This document shows, one piece after another, positions 35,701 to 48,448 of a DNA stretch of 64,000 nt; position 1 is the first letter of the stretch; every line of letters begins with the position of its first letter. The notes under the pieces were generated by a model, which saw only the letters and a program-made list of their open reading frames with translations, did not search any database and had not been told where the DNA came from. This DNA comes from Phyllostachys edulis (Eukaryota > Streptophyta > Magnoliopsida > Poales > Poaceae). The position numbers and the translations under genes were made by a program. The stretch lies in contig CM070557.1 of the NCBI GenBank assembly GCA_036346405.1, forward strand, positions 58,410,016-58,474,015, written 5' to 3'.

Positions 35701-37068
35701 TGGTTTTGGTGATGCTTGATGGTTGCAGATAGAGATGGGGGATGGTTCATCCTGGGTTCCCTGAGGTACCTCCTTTTCCTCCCTAACCCCTTGCTCTGTG
35801 ATGTGATGAACTGAGAGTTGTCGAATGTTGCTACTGTGAGATGATCTAGATGTGGATGATGTGTATGTGTAGCAAACTGGGGTGTAACTGAGTTACCTCT
35901 TGTTGGATTCTGGGATGGAGAAGAGGATGGTAGCGCCAGCTTCGAGCTGGTGCTCTCCTCTTCTCCTTTGTGGGTTGGGGCTTGCAAGCAGTGATGGTGT
36001 GGATGCTGAGCTCCTCCTCTTGGCTACCTTGATGCTCTGGTTGCTTGTGCTTAAGGGTGGCAGAGGGAGGTTAGTGCTTGCTTGCCTTCGGTTGGGTTTG
36101 AGAAATGGGGAGATTGGGGTGTCTTGTGAAGCTTGTGAAGGCGAGAGGCTTTTTGTGTGGGAGAATGGTGCATTGGTGGCCTTGGTGGTTTATCCCTTCC
36201 TATGGCGCTGGGTTATCTCTTGCTGTCTGACTAGCTTATCTCCTTCTGTGCAATGCCCTAGTTACCACTCTCCTATTCATTTTACCATGCCCTTATCTCT
36301 TATCTTCTTCTTTCTTCCCTCATTGTTAATTGGAAGCTTGCAAGAGTTGTCTTTGGCTTTGGGGAAAAAAAGGCTTGGTGGGCTAGGGGTCAGTCAGTTG
36401 TCTTTGCCTATTCGGCTTAATGATTGCGGTCTTTGTCATGTGTTGGCTTTTAAGTGAGGAATCACTTTGGTTGGGCTTGATACTGGGGCTTCAACAAGAT
36501 GAATGCAAGCATTTAGATTGTACTTGTATTGTGATCTGTTGAAAATCATTCTTGTAATTAATTCAGAGATTGCATTATTATTATTCTTTTTCTGCTTGCA
36601 TGGATTCTTGTAAATAATATTGGGTGTAATATTTTACTCCTGCTTGAAATGAAATCATATTGTGATGTATTTTTGATATTGAAAGAATGATGTATGTTCT
36701 TTGATAATGACTTCTTGTAGAAGGTTCTGAGATTATGTAGATGATTTGTTCTTTTGTAACTTAAACAAAGTTGTAATTATATTGTATCTGTGGTAATGCA
36801 TTCTTGTAATTGATGTTGTAATTAAGTTGTAACATTAATTCTGTAATAAGCGTTGAGTTGTAATATTTTAATTTGTTTTTGTAACTGGACTGTTGTATAA
36901 ACTTTGGTGTGGTGACATGATGTTTGCACAAATTATAAAGTCCTTTGTGTTGATTGTGTGATTTAAAATTAACTGAGTTTATGCTTGACATTAGTTTAAT
37001 GAAATTTTTACTTATACTAATTACCGATTACTGTTGATTAGCTTAGTTTAATTACGCGGGTTCTCACA
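32712..37068. mobile_element. 4.36-kb TG...CA element with 5-bp target duplication, probable long solo LTR
   Basis: The plus strand starts TGCGACGCTCC and ends GGGTTCTCACA, so the minus strand starts TGTGAGAACCC, a common LTR start. The duplication GCGTA flanks it (32707-32711 and 37069-37073). The interior has an AGTACTATAGTGTACTCAGCAAG-type motif (near 33125-33150), CT-rich and GC-rich blocks (35000-35500) and a TTGTAAT-rich part (36500-36950), but no gag, protease, RT or integrase. The two ends are not copies of each other, which argues against two LTRs. Confidence 0.7.
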
Positions 37069-37073
37069 GCGTA

Positions 37074-38935
37074 CCAAATATTCTCTTTCTTACAGAGATC
37101 GCTGCCCTCCGGGAGCGTCCACGTCAGCGACTTTGCGAGAGAAAAAACCCTGCGTTTTTCGAATTCGCGTTGAGGTGCACGGTTCGACGACCGAGAGCTG
37201 TCAGATCGCGATCGTACGGTCGGAATAAGGCGCGCAGCCATGGAATCGCTGCTTCGACATGGACGACATGGATCTGCCCGTCCCAGCTTCGCATCCCTAA
37301 CCCTAGCCCCTAGGGTTGCCCCTCCCGATCCCCCGAGGTTGCCGTCTCCTTCCCTTGCCCTCGCCCTCGCCTTGGAGGAGAAGCAAAGCAACTCACTGCA
37401 GCTGCACAGAGGCAAGCTAGCACACACCCAACATGCACATGACCACTAAATATGTCATATGACCACTAAATGTGCCATGGCCCAACATGACCCCCTCCCT
37501 CACATGCAAGGGGGAAGGGACGATGAATTGCTCCCCCACTCTTAACTCTTAACTAATGGAAACCAATCTCCGCGCGCGGTTCACAGGAAAATTCGCACTG
37601 CACGGTGATATATATACATATGCATGAGTCATCCAGCCATTGGATCAAAAATCGGAGGCCACGGATGTCACTGGTACAGTGGTACTGTACAAACACTTTT
37701 TAGCTGCAGCATCAACTGCCCAGTGCCGTAGATGTGTTACTGTAGCATTGGCCTCGGTCGTTTGCTGCTGATCCGCCGGTGGAGACATGGGTGGCTCTAA
37801 TGCAGAGCACCGTAGCACCTCCGCTTTTAATTTTACTCCTCGATGCAGATGTAAAAGTCATTCAAACAGAAGGCCAACTTGGCCGAGATACTTCAAGTGC
37901 TCTAGTAACACAAATTAATCTCGATTGCTCGGATGAAATGTGCAAAATTGTAGGAAAACCAGAGAAGAGCAGCAGGAACATGATGCCCAAATATGATGTG
38001 GACTTAAAATTGAATTGGCCTCGCTACTTGGTCCACTGAAACACACTCGGGTCGCGCATCGCCCAGACAAATAATACGCAACAATTTATGACGACAACCA
38101 GGGTTCGTTCGATGTGCTTGCTGTCCGGCCAATCTAAAAAAAATCCCCGCTTGTGATGTGCACTAAATCAGAACAGTTAATCCCCAATTATTGCTGCATT
38201 AATCATGCCAAAATTTTTTTAATACAGCCTGCATTTATTTTTAAATTACAATTCAATTTTTTTGATCATCTAGAAAATATATACACCTGTTACTAATTTT
38301 GTGGGCAATATAATTGCGTCCATATGAAGGGTATTCTCGACGAATTCTCTTTTAGAGTCTCTCGACCAAACTTTCTTTTTTCTTTATAGAGTAGCTAGCA
38401 TAGCTGCGATTTTATTTAAGAGTGGCGCAGAACGAACACATATATTCTTCTTAAACGAGTGTAGGCTAGGCTAGGGCACAAGTTAATCTTTTCTCTCTTT
38501 TCTTTAGCAAAAGCAGTCAAAGGGCACATTTTAGATGGTTCCAAGTTTGTGGAGAAGAGGGAGACAAAATTAGTGCATGTTAATTAGAGCATCCTCCAAT
38601 TCCAATGTGAGAATTTTGCCAGCACAAGAGGGGAGAGAGAGAGTTGGTACCGGCACCTCGTACCGCTATCAAGCCTGGTACCGGATCCAAGGAAAAATTG
38701 CATGGACCAACCAGTCAGCTATTGCTCACATCGCCGGACCGAGCTTGATGACGAGGAAGACGGCCGCCACTGGACCGAGGTAGAGGGCTAGGACGACCGT
38801 GCCCACCGCCGCTGGACTGGAAGACCGCCGCTCTGGTCTTCGTCACCATGGTCGTTCAGTTGACCTCGCCGCTGCCGGATCTTGAGGAGGAAACCGCCAC
38901 GTCGCCTTGACAGCGCCCGCATCGCTATGGCCCCC
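37074..38935. other. Intergenic stretch without a recognisable gene
   Basis: 37090-37400 is GC-rich with short open frames on both strands and no recognised protein. 37440-38580 is AT-rich. Nothing coding is supported. Confidence 0.4.
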
Positions 38936-38939
38936 TTAT

Positions 38940-39690
38940 ATAGTGAAAGCTTACAAGAAACTATAACCTGATCACAAAGTAGATCATATACACTACACAC
39001 ATCTATGGGAACCCGTTAACCTATTACACAATCGAGTTTTTTACTCAACACACTCACGCAGATTTTTCAAAGCGTCATTCTTCACCCTTGACTCCAATAG
39101 CTAGCCCGAAATCATCACATCTTATCCTCCATGAAGTCACATCTTATCCTCCATGAAGTCTCCTTGACCTAATCCACTTAGACCACCACCGCGGTTTTGC
39201 AAACCGCTAACTTTTCCGGTTTTAGACAAATGACCACATTGCCCCTCAACCGGCATTTCTCAATTCCTTCTCCTCGAAGCATCGTCCATGCTTCGCCATC
39301 ATCCATATGGCCCTAATGACTTCCTGCCAAGCCCTTTCACGCGTTCGGATCCCTACCAAACCGTCCTCACTTGCAAACCGACCCAAGTCACTTGGCGCAC
39401 TACGTATCCCGCTTGACCTTGACCACATGTGCCTTTTATAGCCCTTTATCCATTTTGTGCCTTGTCCGAGTCCAACTATCTCACCCGACCTTCATGACCG
39501 TTTTGGACTTTGGTTCTCTAACCAAGTCCCTATCTTCCTTGCTGTCGACCATAGTCGACTCCAAAGCCACCTGCACAATAATAGACCTAGCAAATCATTT
39601 TTAGACACAAGTTTTTCACAATTTAAACCACGTTAGTCCATAACATACATCATGCAAACATATACACCAATTTCCAAAATTCAGCACAGC
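38940..39690 (+). repeat. Partial copy of the 29897-31709 LTR family
   Basis: It shares, in the same order, the 'TTTTCAAAGCG', 'CACCGCGGTTTT', 'CCATGCTTCGCC', 'ACACAAGTTTTTCACAA' and 'CATGCAA' blocks of the 3' half of that LTR, with many differences. No intact ends were found. Confidence 0.65.
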
Positions 39691-40681
39691 TCATGTGCTG
39701 TAACCGAGCCGGTCAGACCTAGCGCGGCGGAGTGGATAGCACTAGCCGGAGCGCTCACGCCGAGGTGGAGTGCGACCAGATCCAGCCATGACTAGCCACC
39801 GAATCCTTTGGCCTCCTCGATGGAGGTCGAATCTATCTGCCTGCAGCCTGCCGTCCCTGATGGCGTCATCTTCGTCCTCCCCGTCCCATCCAGCCTCCCA
39901 CGCTGCCGATCGATGGCAATTCCATGCTGCAGTAGTGACCTTGCCGACGACCACCAGCTCTCGTGTCCGTGTTGGAAGGATGCCCTTTGCGCTTTGCAGG
40001 ACGCTGCTGACTGGAACCTACCTATGCCCTATGTTGGAAGGATGCCCTTTGCGCTAGCTTGTCTCCTCGTATATGCTATCAATCTCGCGCACGCACGCAT
40101 AGGAAACACATGGAGACGGAGCATCCATAGTCCATGGGATGGGAGAGGAGAGAGGAGGCACATGACATGCATATGATTTGGAGTGCAAGCAGAGAGACAG
40201 GGAGCTAGCTTTTAGGCATGTGATGTGCCCGGAGCTCAACCAAACCTACCTAAGGGCTCAAGGAACGAATGGAAGCATCTTTTTTGCACGAGGCACTCTC
40301 TGATGCCTGCAAGCTTGCTCTAGCTTTCTCGTCACTCTATATAGCCAATCTATATGGCGTGTCACCACGTGATGTCGATTCATGGCGTATCCTCGAGATT
40401 ATATTCTTAATTAGTTTGAGAAATGCTCATCACACGAACAAATCTTGTTTATACGATGGAGAAGAGAGAGAGAGAGAGAAGAGTCCAATTTGCAACCCTC
40501 TACTCTGGTCCCGATTCGTTTTTCAATCATAAACTCGAAAGCCGTTCAAATCGGGACCTTGAACTAACGAAACCATCCGCTTTACCCCCTCAACCCAAAT
40601 CGGGATGGTTTTGATATGACGTGGCATCCCAGTTGGGCTGAGCTGTCACCTACGTGTCAATCATTTGGCCAACATGGCATC

Positions 40682-41167
40682 CAGTGATGGAGCTTAGGAA
40701 AATCTCAAGGAGGGGTCAAAGATCAAAGCAAATTACCACTAGGAGGACTAAGGATTGTAGAAAGAATCAAGTCAATCAATCAAGACAAGGTAGAATCAAC
40801 AAGATTCAAAAGCACACCACTCATTACTGGCTGCACGCCCTACGCGGCGCACAGACTTGGCTCTCTAGCCGTCGGTTCTTGATCTGTCGCCATCCAGGAA
40901 CTTTGGCATGCAGCAAGCACCAACGCACCATCGGCCAATGCCTCGTCTAATGCTTTTGTGCTTCATCGCCGCCTGCCACTGCACGATTGAAGTCGTTGTC
41001 TAGCTGAGTAGTATTGTAACTAGTAGCAAGTAGCAACAATGAGGCTTCTAGATGGACCTAACATAACCAAATTGGGCCGGCTGTGGACCGCATACATGTT
41101 GTTATTTTTTTTCCTAAAATGCTGGGGGGCCACGGCAAAGGTTAGCCTAGCCTACCCTCCATCCCTA
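40682..41167. mobile_element. 486-bp non-autonomous hAT element
   Basis: The ends are CAGTGATGGAGCTTAGG and, inverted, TAGGGATGGAGGGTAGG (13 of 17 positions match). It is flanked by the perfect 8-bp repeat ATGGCATC (40674-40681 and 41168-41175). There is no transposase and no recognisable cargo. Confidence 0.82.
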
Positions 41168-41204
41168 ATGGCATCCACCGCATCCCCTTTGTCCTCCTCC
41201 TCCG

Positions 41205-41240
41205 TCTCTCTCTCTCTCTCTCCCTCTCTCTCTCTCTCTC
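41205..41240. repeat. (CT)n microsatellite
   Basis: A CT-dinucleotide tract with one interruption (TCCC), just outside the right end of the small hAT element. Confidence 0.95.
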
Positions 41241-41352
41241 CAACAGGAGGGAAACAAAGCCGAGCTCACCAACGACAGAGGAGGATGGAGAGAGCCAGGG
41301 ATGGCACAAATGGAATGCTGAGACGACGACAAGTTCACCCGTAGTGGCATCT

Positions 41353-41520
41353 AGGGGTGCTAATGGGCTAAAACCCCACCCAAACCTACCCAACCCACTT
41401 TTATGCAGTATGTCAACCCAACCCAAACCAGCCCGCTACTCCACCTCCAAAATCCAACCCAACCCAACCCACATGCAACTTCAACCCAACCCAACCCAAC
41501 CCAACCCAATTCTCTCAATA
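41353..41520. repeat. hAT terminus-like sequence with AACCC subterminal array
   Basis: TAGGGGTGCTAATGGGC at 41353 resembles the end of grass hAT elements and is followed by many AACCC/CAACC units (41375-41510). It lies on the 3' side of the minus-strand hAT transposase at 42996-44355 and may be its 3' end. No matching far end was found. Confidence 0.5.
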
Positions 41521-42995
41521 CGGGTTCAACCCTTTTTCAACCCAAATTCCAAGAAAATCACAAATATATATACAACCTTGCTAGTTACTGGTAACATGTC
41601 TTCAATTCAATTCAACGATTCCACAAAATAGCTTTTGCATGATTATCAATATCATTCAACGATCCCAAGTCAACAATACACTAGCAAGTATCTTCCAGAA
41701 GTTTCATGAAAGAGAAATTGGGTTTTAGGATCTTGTATGTCCTGAGACATCTAGCCTCCATTTCCTTGCATATTGACTCCATGTCAGGCATACAGAAATC
41801 AGAATGATTCGCCAGGGAGGAATTGTATGTGAATGACAGTTTCCCTATTAAAATCCAAAGCATTCAGTTAGAACTTAAAAAGTATTAAATTAACAACGCC
41901 AAGAAAAGAATATTAACAGGACAACCACAACAAGATGATGCAGTTTCTGTAGAAAAAAAAAGGATATCTCTGAAACATTGCATTATATATATCGGTATCA
42001 CTCGAAGAGTTACACACACGCCTAAGATTACAACAATATATATACTGATCTGATCAATTCTATACTGATCTAACTCTTGAACTACTTCAGATCTTGGCTA
42101 CTTGTACAATGGATGTACCTATAATTTGTTTCAACACTTAACAACAAATGAAAACTACTACGAGAAGTAAATTCAGGATGAGAGTATTAGTTTAAGGCCA
42201 CTCCTTTCACAATTTTTTCTAATTCCTGCATTGGCTAAACAAGCCAATCTAAAGGCATAGTTCTAGTAAAATGACATAATAGACACTGCACCATGGTAAA
42301 TTCATTCAAGCAATACAAGGGCATCATACAATATTATTTTCACTTGGAAGCTGGGACAACAACAAGAATACATTCAATTTAAATTCAAGGCATGTATCAT
42401 AATAATAACTCAAAATGTAAACATAGAACATACCCATATGCAACATATGGCTCGACCCTACGCAGCATGTAATGGTGGCTTTGTTGACCTTCAGGAACAC
42501 CCCATTGAAGATATGCAAAATTAAACATTTGACACAATGAACACCAGTAGCCATCATTTCAAACAACATATGCATTTGTACAACCAAATAATTGACCAAC
42601 CCACCTGCCTTAAACGCAAAAGCTGCAAGATCTTCCTGGTCTTTGGGTGCATGGCATTGATACTACAACCAAAACATTTCAAAAAGTTATCATCAAAATA
42701 TGTGCAGACAATAGAACCCACCCTTCATCCGGGATTCACGCTTTAGCTACACCAGCTCGTTCTCCTGCTCACAACACCCACATTAGTGTACGTATACATA
42801 ACAAAGTCAAATCTATTGAAAGCACAAACACTAATGATTCCATCAGGAAGAAATAACATCTCAATGATGACTCAAGCTAGAGAGAGCTAAGATATGTGAT
42901 CGGATAAAAATTGGGCAATAACATACTCGATCTACCCGTTCAAAAAAAATGTACAAACCCAAACATTTGAATCTAATGCTAAACAAAACTCGCGG

Positions 42996-44355
42996 CTATT
43001 TTAAGATGGTGGTAATAACAAGAGCCATATTGTATTTACCCTCCCAATACTTATCAAACTTTGATTGCATTGCACTGGCCAATACCTCTAACACATCCTC
43101 AGTCTGCCATTCCCTATCTCTCAAAGCATGACGAATACATAAGACCATCTTCAAGTACAGGTGTGATGTAGGTCTCCTATCTGCTGAAAATGCTTTTGTT
43201 GCCTCTTCGAAAGCTCCAAGAAAAGCTGCGATTGCCTCGGCGTTTGCCCATTCTTCATTAGTTGGTGAAGGTTCCAATTGTTCCTCGGCATATCTATTCA
43301 AGATAGATTTGTATTTCAACGCTTCTGCAATCATTTCATATGTTGAATTCCAACGGTTTGGGACATCAAGAGTTAGTCCAGACTTCATAGGAAGACCCAT
43401 CCTATTTGCAATTGCATTGAAAGTCTGAATACGTGCAAGTGATGAATTAATATGCCTAACCAGATCACGTATCAATTCTAATGCCACATGAATTGGTCTA
43501 ATGCCATCTTGAACCAATATATTCAGTATATGCCCACAACATCTAACATAAAAATGTTGGCCACATGTCATCTTTGCCATTTTCTATCAAAAACTTACAA
43601 GCCGAGTTATTGTTGCTCGCATTGTCTAATGTTAGAGTAAACAATTTTCTCTTTATGCCCCAATCTGTTAGGCATTTGGTGATAGCCTCTTCAATTGCAA
43701 GACCACTGTGAGGATACTTCACATCCTTGAAAGCTATTATCTTCTTCTTGAGGTTAAAATTGACATCAATATAATGGGTCGTTACACACATGTATCCTAA
43801 GTTCTGAACAGATGTCCACATATCTGAGGTCAGGCAAATACGAGAATCAATATTGTGAAATTCATTACGCAGCTCTTCCTTCATTCGCTCATACAAACTA
43901 ACAGAATCATTACAGAGTGTTAGACGACCAAAGACTCTAAAGGATGGCTGCATTGACTCCATCAATTCCTTAAAGTAAGGGTTGTCAAACTTTTGGAATG
44001 GAATCTCCACATGAATACTAAACTTAGTAATCAGCTCACGGGTCCGTTGGGGATCAAAGATAAATGAAGCTTCTGATGGTTGCTTTTTCATAGTTGCAAC
44101 GAACCTATTCCTGTCATTAATCTCAATTTTTGTGCAGGACTTGGCAATGTGGTTTCTAAGGCGGTTTGTGCCAGTTTTGTTGGTATATGTCAACTTCAAC
44201 TTGCAATATTTACAAACAACCTTTGGGACACCTTCAACTACAACCAACTCATGCTCAAAATGTTCCCAAACCTTTGCCCTCCTTCTAGGTGTTTGTGACG
44301 AGGGCTCATCAATGGTGTCATTTGTGCCCGAGCCCTCTGACACTTGTGCAGACAT
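42996..44355 (-). pseudogene. hAT (BED zinc-finger, RICESLEEPER-type) transposase, frameshifted and truncated
   Basis: The start is ATG at 44355 (MSAQVSEGSG). An N-terminal BED-type zinc finger is visible (KVWEHFE, then VVCKYCKLKL and LRNHIAKSC). Next come hAT core motifs: LTSDMWTS, MCVTTHYID and the FTLTLDNASNNN catalytic region. A 1-nt frameshift at about 43560 breaks the frame after FLIENGK; in the other frame it continues with HFYVRCCGHILNILVQDGI, VPNRWNSTYEM and a helical part to the TAA near 42990. The C-terminal dimerisation (hATC) domain is missing. The protein is therefore inactive as read. Confidence 0.88.
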
Positions 44356-44883
44356 GCTTAGAAACCTAAATGGACAAAAAAAAAATCAAAACAATTTGTA
44401 AGCTCAGTGGTTTTGAGGCTTTTAAAATGACAAATGGACACAGGAGAAAGTCGAGAGGATAGCTTCAAATCTTTCTACTCTTCGTTTTCCTGCAAGAAGT
44501 GTAAAATTTCTTAGAGATTTATGTATTAATATTTAGTGCGGAAGAAAATAGTTAAAGCAGGTAGATAGCAAATTCCACTCGCATGTTGTGATTGATGACA
44601 TGGAGATAAAAAAAAGATCAAAAGCATAACATGATCGATCCTTTCTAAAATGAACTAGATGGAATTTTGGTTCCCTGCTTGTCTAGGTTCTCTCAACTTC
44701 TCAAACAGAGGAGTGCAAACTTGCAATCGTGAAGAATTAACATTGACACAAAAAAGAACTCTTGGGTTCATCCGCTTATGCTCGCTTTGGAGGGGGAATG
44801 ATCAAATTAAGGTCTTAGCTCTCCTGGTCTTACAATGAAAAAATTCCTAAATTTTGGCACGTCTCCTACCAAAGTAGGACTTT

Positions 44884-45019
44884 TCTGGAGGAATCAGAAA
44901 CTAAAAACTCCAAGTAAAACAGAATGCTAGCCTATTGGTATCAGAGAATGTTCTAGGATACCGATTAGATGACAATGCTCAAGTCTGGAGGAATCAGAAG
45001 CTAAAAACTCCAAGTAAAA
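44884..45019. repeat. 36-bp direct repeat spaced by 100 bp
   Basis: 44884-44919 and 44984-45019 match except for one base (CAGAAACT versus CAGAAGCT). The copies are exactly 100 bp apart and the spacer is unrelated. Confidence 0.9.
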
Positions 45020-45129
45020 ACCAATTAGACACAGCTGCGTATGCTGAATTCTTGATACTTGACAAGGACAAACAAACATTGGAAGGGGGCATTAGATACA
45101 TGAACCCAGCCTGCCTGCAATAGTTGCCA

Positions 45130-46549
45130 TCGTACGCAGTATTAGGACCGCAAAGGCACAAGGCATCACAATGATAGACACATGGAGAAACTACATTTCA
45201 TAGCCAAATCGGATCAAGAACCAACAGCATACTTCAATCTGACCAAAGGACACCACGAAGAAACCACATTTCGCAACTACATCACTTCATCGTAGCAAGC
45301 AAGCACGAAATTGATAAAAAACGTAGACCCGAAGCAGATCAAGATTCTAGGACAAATACCTGAGGGATGCAACCAAGCTCAAGAAGAAGTGGGCCGAGGA
45401 TGAATCCGCCTCCAGATCCAAGAAGCCCACCTACGATGAAAGAGAGAGAAGGGGCATCCCAGGAGCTTCAAACTCACATAAAACATCGAGTAAAATCCTA
45501 GGAGCCTCCAGATCCACAGATTTCACAAGGAATAGGGGAGAGAAAGAGAGAGGAGGGAGGTGCTGGATCTCACATTGAGGTGCAAGAAGTTGGAGATGTA
45601 TCCATCGGAACAGACGCAAGAAGTTGAGAGGAGGAGGGAGGCGTTGGATCTCACATTGCGGCTCGGTGGTTGCAAGATGGGCGGTGAGGCAACGTTGAGA
45701 GGGAAGGAAGTGCGATGGCGGCGACCAAGTACGGTGGCGTGAGGGAAGGAAGGGCAGCAAGCTAGCGAGAGCGAAGAGAGGCGACGTGGGGAGGGGAGGA
45801 AGGGCGGCAGTGGCGAAATCACGAGGTCGGGTCCATCGGGAGCTAGCGAGGGTTTCTATCGTGGGACCAAGAGGGGGTCACAGTGAAGATCCGACCACAA
45901 GGAAGTGACCCGCGGATGATCGAGGAGGCGACGACATCGTGGTGGACCTCCTGGTCGGTGACGGAGAAGGACCGTTTTGGCCTGACTACGGGGCAAAGCA
46001 CGGAATAAACAGATGGCAAAAGTTGCTTAGGGTGTGGAACATGTCCTGGTGTGGCTGTTTGGGCGTGATTCTTAGTGGAGGAGGAGATTGGGTGGAGGAT
46101 CGTGGCCGAACGCCGGTGTGGAAGAAGAAGACAATTTCCAGCGCGTGCGGTGGTACACAACATGTTGTGGACACGACATGAGCACCCCGGTGAACACATG
46201 CGTCGCCAGCGGATGTAGTTTGTTGCACGACTCCTGGCGTGTGATGGTGGAGTTGTAGCGGTGGTGGCCTTAGAACACGACGATCTGCGCACTGATGGCG
46301 AGGTAGGCGAGTGGATCGGCGAAGGATCCGAAGTCGACCGCATGGGAGGCGGACGTGGACAGGGAGGAGACGACGGCGGCTGAGCCGGCCAGCATCCACA
46401 CACACTACGGCCACATCAACTGCAGCTCATTCGGGTCGGCACAGGATGACAACTCCAGCATCGTTGTCGAGGCCGCACGGCACAACACTAGTGCCTGGCG
46501 TAGCGGCAGGAGGTGGCAGCATGGGGTCATGGCGTACATGGCCACACGT
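45130..46549. other. GC-rich non-repetitive stretch of unknown origin
   Basis: From about 45400 the sequence is GC-rich with GAGAGAGAG and GGAGGGAGG tracts; open frames overlap on both strands. None shows a recognisable domain and no splice-consistent model was found. It may be captured gene sequence inside the 40482-46655 segment. Confidence 0.3.
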
Positions 46550-46655
46550 GTGTGAAGCGAACGGTTTTGTTAGTTCGAGGTCTCAATTCACACGGTTTTC
46601 GAGTTTAGGGTTGGAAAACGAACCGTGACCAGAGTCGAGGGTTGTAAATTGGACT

Positions 46656-48448
46656 TTTTTTTTCCCCTTTATACAAATAATCAATCACTAGCATGAAGTC
46701 CGATCTAGCTAGGTGAATTACAGTGGAATGAGGGACTACAATATTTGGACAAAAAAACTTGAGCTTTAGCAAACAATTAAAAAACTATTATTAAACATCG
46801 GTCTAAAGACATATCCAATAGTGTATTTATTATCGTCTCTTAGCTATGTCACGTCAAGAAAAATCCTACGTGGAGGAGAGAGAGGATAGATCGTCTCTTC
46901 CTAAAGAGACTGTCGTGCACGCGAAACAAGACATGATACATTAACCTACTCTAGTTGACATGTAGACCCGTTTCAAAGAAAAATTATAAAATATAAATGT
47001 TGAAGAGTATGCCAGAGACTATCTATTAGAGATATTGTTTCTAAAGATGATGCAACGTATGTTTGAGATAGGATTATCTCTACCCATGAGAATTAGAGAT
47101 GCCCCGGTAAGTTTCTAACGCATAATCTCACATGAAAGGAGACGAGAAGGTGAGAGGGGGGAAGGTAGGAGCAAGCAGGTTTAGAGTCGTGTGGGGCCCA
47201 CCCTCCAGTGCGTGCGTGGGCCGGAGGGTCACGTGGCCTGGCTCTGGCTGTACAAAAAGGCTTGCGAGCTTTTAAAGTGGCTTGCTTGGTCGCCGAAGCC
47301 GAAGCCGATCCGATGGTCCTCCCTCCCTCTCCAGCTTCCAGCTGACCCCTCAATTATTGAAGGCTTAAAGTTACAAGTTTTTTACTGCTACTGCTTACAG
47401 AGCCGACTGGCACCCAGTCCAAGTCAGTCGGTAATCTACTACTATACAGTACATGAATAGAATCCAAAGGAAGCATGTGTGTTTTGTTCAGCCGTATGTA
47501 ATGTATGTCTTGCATGTTCAGAGACGTTGCTGCACCTGTATGTATGTGTACGTATTGTCCCTTGGTCACTCCAATCTTACACTTGGCCACCTGTATAAAT
47601 ATTTAAATTGGATATATGAATAATCATATGTATAGATTTGTCTCAAAAAATATTCTCTTAATATTATAATTTTATTGGGTGTTATAACTATATTAAATAG
47701 AAATGAAAGATCAAAATTGCGTTTTGGAAACCGTATCATTGTCTAAAACGACATGCATATGTGACCAGACGGAATAGTAAACAGTGATCATTATCTGTGA
47801 ACAGGGCTGGCAAAAGCTGAGACACTAGTAAAATTAATCTTGGTCAAGCCAGTGGGCAAAGCATTGATGGATAATGGATATGATGTGGAACTTATAGTCA
47901 GCATGACCAATGAAATAACTTAATTCATACTCTTTTTTTAAGGGAAAACTTTGTTCCTACCACACAAAAATTGTGTAAATTCGGTTCTACCATCGAAAAT
48001 TTGACCATTTCGTGTATATATGCTCCAATTGTCAATTGCAATATGTCCTGGCTGGTCATTCGGTCCTGGGCACGTCGATGCTAGTTCATTCCAGTGACGT
48101 CGTTTTCGACTCTTGGTCTCTACGCGCAGTGTACGTGTATCAAATTTAATCCTATACATATAGAGAGAGTGAGACTGATAATGTGTGATGCCGTGCGTGT
48201 ACGATGAGTGAGTGAGAAATGAGAACTAATGCCACCGTACGTACCTAGTACTTGCACGAGTACTCGATCCCCTCTCTTTTATCGCAACTTAAATTTAGGG
48301 GATGCCAGCCAATGTACTTAATCAACGAACATCAGGATTGACCTAATTAAACCATGCATGGCTAGCTCTTGCTAAATTTGGGAAATCAGAAATGTGGTTA
48401 CGTACGTACATGATATCCATCAAGATTATGAAAACAATTAATCCGTAT
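46656..48448. other. Intergenic stretch without a recognisable gene
   Basis: Mostly AT-rich, with a GC-rich island at about 47150-47350. No coding signature and no paired element ends were seen. Confidence 0.4.

Larger units (their letters stand above)
40482..46655. mobile_element. 6.2-kb segment bounded by about 105-bp inverted repeats (possible composite MULE)
   Basis: 40482-40587 and 46550-46655 are inverted copies: both start AGTCCAATTT(G/A)CAACCCT from the outside and continue with about 80% similarity through AAACTCGAAA and GAACTAAC. Long inverted ends of this kind suggest a Mutator-like element, but no flanking direct repeat is visible, so they may be two separate insertions facing each other. 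Between them lie a small hAT element, a hAT transposase pseudogene and GC-rich sequence of unknown origin. Confidence 0.5.

Noticed and set aside
35300..36457. Open frames, including one of 185 codons at 35900-36457
   Set aside because: They are inside the 4.36-kb TG...CA element; the predicted proteins are low-complexity Leu/Ser-rich with no recognised motif.
41375..41510. AACCC-rich array that resembles telomeric or subtelomeric repeats
   Set aside because: The unit is AACCC, not the plant telomere unit AAACCCT, and it follows a hAT-type terminus, so it is better read as element subterminal sequence.
45431..46628. Several overlapping open frames of 60-186 codons in a GC-rich block
   Set aside because: They overlap on both strands, lack domains and lack splice-consistent partners.
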